Of a DNA stretch of 14,924 nt, positions 1 through 5,794 are shown in pieces. Source of the stretch: JAKQIM01 sp964633225. Lineage in GTDB: Bacteria > Chloroflexota > Anaerolineae > Anaerolineales > UBA4823. Numbering within the stretch: the first letter of the stretch is position 1; every line of letters starts with the position of its first letter. The notes beneath the pieces are model-generated. The model was not told the DNA's origin. It saw only the letters and a list, made by a program, of their open reading frames with translations, and made no database searches. The DNA lies in NCBI GenBank assembly GCA_964633225.1, contig CAZWFQ010000076.1, positions 1 through 14,924 of the forward strand. The letters are read 5' to 3'. A program made the position numbers and the translations under genes.

Positions 1-969
1 CAGGGCATCCATCATCTCAACTGCCGCAGGAGCCAGCAGGCGGATGTCTTTGTAAACGGTCACCGTCTGCTCACCCTTGACGATGCTGTTGCAGCCAGCC
101 GCCGTGGCATCCTGGCCCGAAATCGGCACGATGCCTGCCAAACCCTGCGCCCGCAGCGCTTCGATCTCGCCCAGCGCCGTGCCATCATTCGATGCCACTA
201 CCGCGTCGATCTCGTTGTTCTGCGCCGTCAGAATGTTTTCCATCATCTTCAGGGCATTGGTCGGATCCCAGTTGTCAACCCACTGGTCAGCCACAATCGT
301 GATCACACCTTCGTCAATGTAGGGCTGCAAAACTTCCATCTGACCCTGGCGAACCAACACGGCATTGTTATCGGTCGGAGAACCGCCCGAGAGGACCACC
401 TTCGCCGGGTTGTCTTTCGTCCAGGTGGTGCTGCCGGGCAGCCCCAGCGCAGTCATCACACCCAGGGCTTCCTGGCGTCCAACTTCCACATTGTCAAAAG
501 ACAGGTATGCCGCAATGCTTTGCGTCTTGATCAGGCGGTCGTATGCAAGCACCACCACGCCAGCCGCCGCAGCCTTATCCACAGAGGTCACCACAGCCTC
601 GCCGTCTTCAGCGATGACGATCAGGCCCTTGACGCCCTGGGCGACCATGTTGTCGATCTGGTCGTTCTGCAGCTTCACGTCGTGATTGGCTTCTTGCACC
701 AACACTTCGTAGCCCTTGGCTTCCAGCAGCTCGGTCAGCAGGTCGGCTTCTGGCTTCCAACGCTCGGTCGCAAAGTCAGAGAACGACAGGCCGATCTTGA
801 TTGCTTCAGTACCAGCAGCCGGCTCAACAGGCTCAGCAGGGGCAGCCGTGGCGGCAGCCGGTTCAGCAGGAGCTTGTGTCGCAGTGGCCGGTGAACAAGC
901 GCTAAGGCTCGACGCAATCATCGCCATAACCATCACAAGCATCAATACACGCATAAATTTGTTCTTCAT
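1..969 (-). CDS. xylF: D-xylose ABC transporter substrate-binding lipoprotein (XylF-like), 3' end outside window
   Basis: Periplasmic-binding-protein-fold receptor that delivers xylose, or a related pentose, to an ABC importer. The visible 323 residues begin with a lipoprotein signal: Lys2/Lys4, a Met/Val/Leu-rich core, and the lipobox LSAC with Cys25. A Pro/Ala/Thr linker to about residue 56 follows. The mature part keeps XylF landmarks in order: an SFSDFATERW segment, LAYDRLI, the GGSPTDNNA loop, VADQWVDNWDP, DAVVASNDGTA, PISGQDA, and EQTVTVYKD near the window edge. By recall these match E. coli XylF closely. The reading frame is open to base 1, so roughly the last 30-50 residues are missing. 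The ATG at 969 is supported by GGAG eight bases upstream. It lies downstream of the ROK repressor on the same strand with a 163-base gap. The permease and ATPase genes (xylH, xylG) would be expected beyond the left edge. Xylose specificity is inferred from these motifs and from the xylO-like operator. Confidence 0.9.
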   Translation of the reverse strand, partial: MKNKFMRVLMLVMVMAMIASSLSACSPATATQAPAEPAAATAAPAEPVEPAAGTEAIKIGLSFSDFATERWKPEADLLTELLEAKGYEVLVQEANHDVKLQNDQIDNMVAQGVKGLIVIAEDGEAVVTSVDKAAAAGVVVLAYDRLIKTQSIAAYLSFDNVEVGRQEALGVMTALGLPGSTTWTKDNPAKVVLSGGSPTDNNAVLVRQGQMEVLQPYIDEGVITIVADQWVDNWDPTNALKMMENILTAQNNEIDAVVASNDGTALGEIEALRAQGLAGIVPISGQDATAAGCNSIVKGEQTVTVYKDIRLLAPAAVEMMDAL

Positions 970-1132
970 TTCATCTTCTCCATATTTTCTCAATCAGGGT
1001 GAGTACAATGTTTCGAACTTGAAGAGCGCCTACATGAATATTTATATCCAGGATGGAACCTCCTTTTCAGCACATGAACTCTAGAATGAACAACCTGCAC
1101 AAACTATCAGTGCATCACACACAGCCTTGTGA
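970..1132 (-). promoter_or_regulatory. repressor-xylF intergenic leader, weak candidate promoter
   Basis: These 163 bases separate the repressor stop from the xylF start. Read on the minus strand they contain TGAAAA, 17 bases, then TATAAA, which could be a weak promoter. They also contain a strong ribosome-binding-like AAGGAGG with no start codon at usable spacing. No second copy of the xylO-type operator is present; only a half-site resemblance (ATAGTTTGTGC) is seen. No T-tailed hairpin is visible, so read-through from the repressor promoter into xylF is possible. Confidence 0.25.
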
Positions 1133-2362
1133 TTACATCAACGCCGGCTCACGCAGTACATCGTCCAACACCAGGGCAATCGCGCCCATAATGCAGGCGT
1201 CTGAGCCATGCTCTGAGGCAATAATTTTGAGATGCTCACGCCCGGGGGCCAAAGTGTTCGCAAACACCACCCGTTCAACATCTTTAAGCAGCAAGGCACT
1301 CGCCTTATTGAGTGCCCCACCTAACACGATCACTTCCACATTAAAAAGGTTCACCAGGTTCGCAATCCCAATCCCTAAATAAAAGCTCACCTCGCCCAGC
1401 GCATCAAGCGCAATTTGATCACCAGCCTGGGCAGCTTGGATCACGTCATCAAAGACGATCTTCTTAAGATCACCCTTGGCAATCTCATGCAAAATAGAGG
1501 GCTTCGCACTAAGCGATAACGAAAGCCGCACCCGTTGTTCCACCGCCCGCGGCCCCACAAATGTCTCCCAACACCCCCGCTTTCCACAACCGCACAGTTC
1601 CCCATTCATATCAATCGTCATGTGGCCGGCCTCGCCCGCATACCCAAACATGCCCCGGAATAATTTGCCCCCCATCACAATCCCGCTTCCTAACCCAATG
1701 CCCGAGCTTAGATAAATAAAATTCTTCACATGCCGCGCTGCGCCAAAATAATACTCGCCCAGCGCCGCCGCATTGGCCTCGTTCTCAACATAGATCGGGC
1801 AGTCAAAATGCTCAGCCAAAGCATCCCCAATCGCCACCTCCACCCAGCGCAGGTTCGGCGCCAGCCGCAGCAAACCGCTCGACACGTCCACCAACCCTGG
1901 CACACCTACCCCAATCCCCAGCAAGCGCGCATTTCGTCCCTGGATGAAGGCCCAGGCCTGCTTGGCCGCTTGCAAAACCTGCGCCATGATCACATCCTGG
2001 CCCACGTCAGGCGTCGAATCCTGCTTATGGCGCCACAACACATTGGCCGCAAAATCCGTCACCAGCAGCTCCAGGTAATCCACGTTGATCTCAATCCCCA
2101 ACGCGCACCCCCCATCGGGATTGATTTCCAACAAGCGGCCCGGACGCCCCGTGCCAGATTGGATCAAATCCGTTTCGCGGATCAGATTTTCTCGAATTAA
2201 TTCACCAATAATGTGGGAAACCGTACTTGGATTTAAGCCCGTCTCAGATGCCAGGCGAGCCCGTGAAAGCGTTTTATGCGTCCGGAAAAAGCTAAGGATA
2301 ATAGCACGGTTCATCTTCCGCACCCAAACCTGGTCAGCCGTATTAAGCTTTACAGGACACAT
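1133..2362 (-). CDS. xylR: ROK-family transcriptional repressor, XylR type
   Basis: Sugar-responsive DNA-binding repressor, 409 aa from the preferred start. Residues about 16-64 form a winged helix-turn-helix (NRAIILSFFR, then LSRARLASETGLNPSTVSHI), followed by a wing ending in GTGRPGRLLEI. The rest is an ROK sugar-kinase-like fold with a degenerate phosphate loop (LGIEINVDYLELL), as in repressors rather than kinases. It keeps the sugar-site YVENEANAAA segment, EAGH (Glu244 to His247), and the ROK zinc site CGCGKRGCWE (Cys257, Cys259, Cys264 with His247). GTG at 2380 would add six residues but has no ribosome-binding site. The ATG at 2362 has GAGG five bases upstream and is preferred. The promoter and xylO-like palindrome just upstream imply autoregulation, and the downstream xylF supports xylose as inducer. 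The family is certain; the ligand is inferred from the operator and the neighbour. Confidence 0.9.
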   Translation of the reverse strand: MCPVKLNTADQVWVRKMNRAIILSFFRTHKTLSRARLASETGLNPSTVSHIIGELIRENLIRETDLIQSGTGRPGRLLEINPDGGCALGIEINVDYLELLVTDFAANVLWRHKQDSTPDVGQDVIMAQVLQAAKQAWAFIQGRNARLLGIGVGVPGLVDVSSGLLRLAPNLRWVEVAIGDALAEHFDCPIYVENEANAAALGEYYFGAARHVKNFIYLSSGIGLGSGIVMGGKLFRGMFGYAGEAGHMTIDMNGELCGCGKRGCWETFVGPRAVEQRVRLSLSLSAKPSILHEIAKGDLKKIVFDDVIQAAQAGDQIALDALGEVSFYLGIGIANLVNLFNVEVIVLGGALNKASALLLKDVERVVFANTLAPGREHLKIIASEHGSDACIMGAIALVLDDVLREPALM

Positions 2363-2385
2363 AATCACCTCAACGAACACAAGCG

Positions 2386-2414
2386 AGTTAGTTTATCGTC
2401 GCAATAAACTAACT
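2386..2414. promoter_or_regulatory. xylO-like operator, perfect 11-bp inverted repeat
   Basis: AGTTAGTTTAT (2386-2396) and ATAAACTAACT (2404-2414) are perfect inverted repeats separated by seven bases. The outer TTAGTTT and AAACTAA half-sites and the 25-bp core length agree with the Bacillus xylose operator recognised by the ROK protein XylR (established knowledge, recalled). The site begins directly after the -10 box of the repressor promoter and covers the expected transcription start. Binding there should block initiation, so the repressor probably controls itself and, by read-through, xylF. Confidence 0.88.
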
Positions 2415-2415
2415 T

Positions 2416-2444
2416 ATTTTACCTACCTTTAATTCTCATGTCAA
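2416..2444 (-). promoter_or_regulatory. sigma-70-type promoter of the ROK repressor
   Basis: On the minus strand a consensus TTGACA -35 box (2439-2444) is followed by exactly 17 bases and a TAAAAT -10 box (2416-2421). Transcription would start near 2408-2410, inside the xylO-like palindrome. Upstream lies an AT-rich tandem repeat that could act as an UP element. Confidence 0.85.
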
Positions 2445-2449
2445 GTAGT

Positions 2450-2469
2450 TTTAATAATCTTTAATAATC
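2450..2469. repeat. tandem 10-bp AT-rich repeat (2 copies)
   Basis: TTTAATAATC occurs twice back to back (2450-2459 and 2460-2469), starting six bases beyond the -35 box of the repressor promoter. Its position and AT content fit an UP element for the RNA polymerase alpha subunit. It could also be a binding site for another regulator. Confidence 0.6.
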
Positions 2470-2526
2470 CCGCATCCCTTCCTGGTTCGCTTCACCAAAT
2501 CCCCCGCCTCATCTTGCAAGGCAGGA

Positions 2527-2532
2527 TATAAT
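2527..2532 (+). promoter_or_regulatory. candidate -10 box (TATAAT) for the ABC exporter operon
   Basis: A perfect TATAAT lies 154 bases before the ATPase start codon, but no good -35 box sits 16-18 bases upstream. If used, transcription would start near 2539, at the very edge of the long palindrome, so the leader RNA would begin with that hairpin. The palindrome may have inserted between this promoter and the gene. Confidence 0.4.
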
Positions 2533-2538
2533 AAAGCC

Positions 2539-2636
2539 TTAGTATCTGTCCGAAAATTATTTGGGTGTGGGTGTTTGGCGGCGCTATGCGCCGCCAAACA
2601 CCCACATTCCCCGAATTATCGGATAGGTTCTTAGTA
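2539..2636. repeat. long imperfect palindrome flanked by TTAGTA direct repeats (MITE-like candidate)
   Basis: The core is a perfect 19-bp inverted repeat, TGTGGGTGTTTGGCGGCGC (2566-2584) and its complement (2588-2606), around a 3-base loop TAT. Outside the core the symmetry continues imperfectly, including TCCGAAAATT (2549-2558) against AATTATCGGA (2614-2623), so the arms run to about 2541 and 2631. TTAGTA occurs at both edges (2539-2544 and 2631-2636), which could be a target-site duplication around a roughly 92-bp insertion. There is no open frame inside. No T-tract follows, so it is not a standard intrinsic terminator, though the RNA would fold strongly on either strand. Confidence 0.6.
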
Positions 2637-2685
2637 CCAAAATTTTGGCGAAGCTGTTGCGCTATCCAGGAATCACAGGAACCTT

Positions 2686-3546
2686 ATGAACACGCCCCTC
2701 ATTCAAACTCAAAACCTCACCAAAAGCTACGGCGATAAGATCGCCGTCAACAACGTCTCCTTCGAAGTCTCCCCCGGCGAAGTCTTTGGCTTCCTCGGCC
2801 CCAATGGCGCCGGAAAGACAACTACCATCAAGATGATCGTCGGCCTGCTCCAGCCCACCAGCGGCCTGGTCAAAGTCGCCGGCTACGATGTCAATGCCCA
2901 ATCCCTGCTTGCCAAAGCCTCCAGCGGCTACGTCCCCGACACCCCCAACCTCTACGCCAAGCTCAGCGGGCGCGAGCTGCTCCGTTTTGTCGGCAGCCTC
3001 TACAGCATGGACCGCACCCAGGCCGAGCGCCGCGCCGAAGAGCTGCTGCGCATGTTCGACCTCGCCGCCGCCGCCGATGACACCATCGACTCATACAGTC
3101 ACGGCATGCAGCAGAAGACCGCCCTCGCCGCCGCCCTCATGCACGATCCCAAAGTGCTCGTCCTCGATGAGCCCACCGTCGGCCTGGATCCCAAGTCTGC
3201 CCGCCTCATCAAAGACATCCTGCGCCAGATGGCCGACCGCGGCGCCGCCGTCTTCCTCTCCACCCACATCCTCGAGATCGCCGAACGCATGTGCGACCGC
3301 ATCGGCATCATTAACAAAGGCCAACTGGTTGCCGTGGGCACCATGGAAGAGCTGCGCTCCCTCGGCCAGAGCAGNNNNNNNNNNNNNNNNNNNNNNNNNN
3401 NNNNNNNNNNNNNNNNNNNNNNNNNNNNNNNNNNNNNNNNNNNNNNNNNNNNNNNNNNNNNNNNNNNNNNNNNNAGCCTGGAAGATATCTTCCTCGATCT
3501 CACCGGCGGCGCTGAAGAAGCCGCCATTGCCGAGGTCCTCTTATGA
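2686..3546 (+). CDS. ABC-2-type exporter ATP-binding subunit (interrupted by assembly gap)
   Basis: Nucleotide-binding subunit of an ABC exporter whose membrane partner is the next gene. It shows Walker A GPNGAGKT (residues 38-45), a Q-loop region ending in GYVPDTPNLY, a signature in variant form YSHGMQQK (137-144), Walker B VLVLDEP (157-163, Asp161 and Glu162), a D-loop VGLDP, and the switch histidine in STHIL (His194). After residue 229 a 100-N gap intervenes. The frame then resumes with SLEDIFLDLTGG, the usual C-terminal motif of this subfamily. The C-terminal frame fits only if the true gap length leaves remainder 1 on division by three, so the exact length is unknown. The start ATG has AGGA five bases upstream. 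The stop overlaps the permease start as ATGA, indicating translational coupling. The substrate cannot be told from sequence. Confidence 0.92.
   Translation: MNTPLIQTQNLTKSYGDKIAVNNVSFEVSPGEVFGFLGPNGAGKTTTIKMIVGLLQPTSGLVKVAGYDVNAQSLLAKASSGYVPDTPNLYAKLSGRELLRFVGSLYSMDRTQAERRAEELLRMFDLAAAADDTIDSYSHGMQQKTALAAALMHDPKVLVLDEPTVGLDPKSARLIKDILRQMADRGAAVFLSTHILEIAERMCDRIGIINKGQLVAVGTMEELRSLGQSXXXXXXXXXXXXXXXXXXXXXXXXXXXXXXXXXXSLEDIFLDLTGGAEEAAIAEVLL
3375..3474. other. assembly gap (100 N)
   Basis: A run of exactly 100 N inside the ABC ATPase gene. Its length equals that of the second gap in the window, so it is a placeholder and not a measured distance. It removes the region between the core ATPase fold and the C-terminal LEDIFL motif. 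Confidence 0.99.
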
Positions 3547-5369
3547 CAGAAGCCGTCAACACCGGCCCGGGCCCCCACCCCTCACCAGCCGTCTTGCCTG
3601 CCGTCTGGAAGCTGCTCAGCCTGCGCTGGCAGATCTCCTGGAACAGCTTCCGCCGCGCTAAGCTGGTACGCAAGATCTTCACCGTCATCGGCTACCTGGC
3701 CCTGCTCGGCTTCGTCGGCTTCATCTTCTGGGCCAGTTGGAAGCTCCTGGGCTTCTTACGTTCTCCCGAGCTGACCCAATACGTCGGAGATACCCGCCAA
3801 TTCATCGACGCTGCACCCGGCCTGCTCTTCACCGCCTTCTTCTTCGGCATCTTGCTCACCAGTTTTGGCGTCCTGCTCCAGGCCCTCTACCTTTCCGGCG
3901 ACATGGACTTCCTGCTCGCCGCACCCATCCCCATCCGCGCCGTCTTCATCACCAAGCTCCTCCAGGCCATCCTGCCCAACTTTGGCCTGGGCATAGCCTT
4001 TGGCTTGCCGGTGCTTTTTGGCCTGGGGGCCTCCCGCGGCTACAATTTCTTATATTACCCGCTGGTGATCTTGATATTTGTCCTCATCTCGCTCGCCGCC
4101 GCCGGCCTGGCCAGCCTCCTGGTGATGCTGGTAGCCCGCGTCTTCCCCGCCCGCCGCGTGGTCGAAGTGCTGGGCTTTGTCGGCGCCATCTTCTCCATGG
4201 TCTGCTCACAGACCGGCAACCTGATGAACTCCGCCAGCGACGATATCAACCTCTCCAACCAGCAGGTCTCGCAAACCGTGGGCCTGCTCTCCAGGCTCGA
4301 TAATCCCCTCAACCCCCTCAGTTGGCCTGCCAGCGGCCTGCTGGCCCTTGGCCAAGGGAACTGGCTGCCCGGCCTGGGGCTCACCCTGCTCAGCCTGGGC
4401 CTTGCCGCTTTCATCTTTTGGGTTTCTCTGCAAACCGCCGAGCGCTGGTACTACACCGGTTGGGCCGGCATGCAAGCCGTGGCCCGCAAGAAGAAAACCA
4501 CCCGCTCCGGCCTACCCGCCGCCATTGGCGCCGCCACTGGCGCCGCAGCCCCTTCGCGCCGCCATCCCCTCTTCGCTCGGCTTAGCCTGCTGGTAGAACG
4601 CACGTTAGCCGCCCCCATCCGCGGCCTCATCTGGAAAGACTCTCTCGTCCTGCGCCGCGACCTGCGCCAATTCTCCCAACTCATCACCCCCCTCATCTTC
4701 GGCGTCATCTACGGCTTCATCTTCCTGCGCCGGGGCGGCGGCGAGCTCCCTGCCGGGCAGGGTGAAGCTCCCGCCTGGTTCATCGATGCCACCCACACCC
4801 TGGTCACCTATGGCAGCATCCTGCTCGCCATCTTTGTCGGTTGGATGCTCATGCAGCGCCTGGGCGGCATGGGCTTCTCAGCCGAGGGCAAAAACTACTG
4901 GCTGCTCAAGACCGCCCCCATCAGCGCCCGTCAGATATTGACCGCCAAGTTCCTGGTCGCCTACCTGCCTTCCCTGGCCCTCAGCACCCTCTTCCTGGTC
5001 GGCTATTCCATCTTGCAGCGCACCGCCTTCTTCCCCTTCCTCTACAGCCTCCTGGCCCTGGCTGCCTGCCTGGCCGGCATGGCTGGCTTACTGGTCGCCT
5101 TTGGGGCTGCCGGCGCCAACTTCACCTGGGATGACCCGCGCAAGATGAACTCCGGCAACATGGGCTGTTTAGGTTCTTTCTTAGCCATGCTCTACATTCC
5201 CATCACCCTGGCCTTCTTCTTTATCCCCCTCGTGGTCATCAACCTCCTGGCCCTGCCGCAAATTCTCGCCTTCCTGATCGGCGCCCTGCTTGGCCTTGGC
5301 GCCTGCATCGCCGCCGTCATCCTCCCCATGCGCCTGCTCGAACCCCGCGTTGAAAAGCTGGCAGAATGA
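3543..5369 (+). CDS. ABC-2-type transporter permease, large multi-spanning subunit
   Basis: Integral membrane subunit of 608 aa paired with the preceding ATPase. The N-terminus is cytoplasmic and Arg/Lys-rich (NSFRRAKLVRKI). Many hydrophobic segments follow: about residues 48-70, 95-120, 143-165, 173-200, a pair around 262-295, then after a basic loop (KKKTTRSGLPAA) further spans at about 380-396, 422-438, 470-490, 500-525 and 545-595. It looks like two related halves, as in the large putative ABC permeases of Firmicutes and Chloroflexota, about twice the size of a simple ABC-2 permease. A conserved-looking loop GDMDFLLAAPIPIRAVFITKLLQA in the first half is echoed by NYWLLKTAPISARQILTAKFL in the second; both resemble the coupling-helix region that contacts the ATPase. 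The start overlaps the ATPase stop by four bases. Exported substrate unknown. Confidence 0.85.
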   Translation: MTEAVNTGPGPHPSPAVLPAVWKLLSLRWQISWNSFRRAKLVRKIFTVIGYLALLGFVGFIFWASWKLLGFLRSPELTQYVGDTRQFIDAAPGLLFTAFFFGILLTSFGVLLQALYLSGDMDFLLAAPIPIRAVFITKLLQAILPNFGLGIAFGLPVLFGLGASRGYNFLYYPLVILIFVLISLAAAGLASLLVMLVARVFPARRVVEVLGFVGAIFSMVCSQTGNLMNSASDDINLSNQQVSQTVGLLSRLDNPLNPLSWPASGLLALGQGNWLPGLGLTLLSLGLAAFIFWVSLQTAERWYYTGWAGMQAVARKKKTTRSGLPAAIGAATGAAAPSRRHPLFARLSLLVERTLAAPIRGLIWKDSLVLRRDLRQFSQLITPLIFGVIYGFIFLRRGGGELPAGQGEAPAWFIDATHTLVTYGSILLAIFVGWMLMQRLGGMGFSAEGKNYWLLKTAPISARQILTAKFLVAYLPSLALSTLFLVGYSILQRTAFFPFLYSLLALAACLAGMAGLLVAFGAAGANFTWDDPRKMNSGNMGCLGSFLAMLYIPITLAFFFIPLVVINLLALPQILAFLIGALLGLGACIAAVILPMRLLEPRVEKLAE

Positions 5370-5379
5370 ACGCATACAA

Positions 5380-5715
5380 ATGGAAAATTTCCACCGCGTA
5401 AAGATCGAGATCTTCATCCCTGGCGAATATATCGAGCGCCTTCGCGACGCACTCAGCCAGGTCAACGTTGGCCACATCGGCAATTACGACCACTGCATTT
5501 CTGTCACCTCAGTCACTGGCTACTGGCGTCCCTTAGCCGGAGCCAACCCCTACGCTGGTCAGGTCGGCCAGATCACCTCCGGCAGCGAATACAAGGTCGA
5601 GGTCAACGCCGCCCACGCCGACATCCCCGCTGCCATCAAAGTCATCCGGCAAATCCACCCCTATGAAGAGCCGGTCATTAATGTGATCCCGCTGGCCAAC
5701 CACCTGTTTGAATAA
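5380..5715 (+). CDS. stand-alone NIF3/YqfO (CutA-like) small domain protein
   Basis: A 111-residue protein matching the PII/CutA-like ferredoxin-fold domain otherwise inserted in NIF3/YqfO proteins. Visible hallmarks are VKIEIFIPGEYIERLRDAL, the glycine-rich IGNYDHC segment, TGYWRPLAGANPYAG, and the terminal HPYEEP motif. Members of this group are thought to trimerise and bind metal or small ligands, but the biochemical role is unsettled. The reading frame is open further upstream inside the permease gene. The ATG at 5380 is chosen because homology begins directly after it. No good ribosome-binding site is visible, so translation is probably coupled to the permease, whose stop is only ten bases upstream. 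It therefore looks like the third gene of the exporter operon, though a functional link is not established. Confidence 0.85.
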   Translation: MENFHRVKIEIFIPGEYIERLRDALSQVNVGHIGNYDHCISVTSVTGYWRPLAGANPYAGQVGQITSGSEYKVEVNAAHADIPAAIKVIRQIHPYEEPVINVIPLANHLFE

Positions 5716-5721
5716 AAAAGT

Positions 5722-5749
5722 TTGTTCGCCTTGGCATGTGTTGTATAAT
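5722..5749 (+). promoter_or_regulatory. candidate promoter of the methyltransferase unit
   Basis: A perfect TATAAT (5744-5749) has a weak -35 candidate TTGTTC (5722-5727) with a 16-base spacer. Seven bases downstream, where transcription normally begins, lies ATG at 5756. The transcript would therefore start at or within a base of a start codon, that is, leaderless or nearly so. Confidence 0.6.
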
Positions 5750-5755
5750 CATCCT

Positions 5756-5794
5756 ATGACAGAACCAGCCTTGCGAGAGAAACCCGGCCTATGA
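5756..5794 (+). CDS. possible 12-codon leader cistron overlapping the methyltransferase start
   Basis: A mini reading frame, MTEPALREKPGL followed by TGA, starts at the predicted transcription start (TATAAT ends six bases before the ATG). It ends at TGA 5792-5794, which overlaps the methyltransferase ATG at 5791 as ATGA. The main gene has only a weak GAGAG-like site about 12 bases from its start, so ribosomes finishing this leader could reinitiate on the methyltransferase. A leaderless first ATG followed by a coupled second start fits organisms in which leaderless mRNAs are common. The evidence is position and overlap only. The peptide resembles nothing I know and may have no function of its own. 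Confidence 0.45.
   Translation: MTEPALREKPGL

Noticed and set aside
1057..1063. AAGGAGG on the minus strand as the ribosome-binding site of an extra small gene
   Set aside because: No start codon lies at usable distance; the nearest ATG is followed at once by a stop.
77..1084. Several plus-strand open frames over the left edge
   Set aside because: They overlap the XylF-like gene, whose motifs and signal peptide on the minus strand are unmistakable.
1094..1104. Half-site resemblance to the xylO operator before xylF (ATAGTTTGTGC on the minus strand)
   Set aside because: Only one half matches; the expected inverted half at the right spacing is absent.
1114..1133. ATCACA...TGTGAT inverted repeat at the repressor stop codon, considered as a CRP-like site or terminator
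   Set aside because: The arms are only six bases, the spacing is not typical of CRP, and no T run follows, so chance is likely.
2539..2636. CRISPR repeat or intrinsic terminator interpretation of the long hairpin
   Set aside because: It occurs only once, has no spacers, and no T-tract follows either arm.
3375..3474. Frameshift in the ABC ATPase
   Set aside because: The frame after the gap gives the expected LEDIFL motif and the correct ATGA overlap; the gap length itself is arbitrary.
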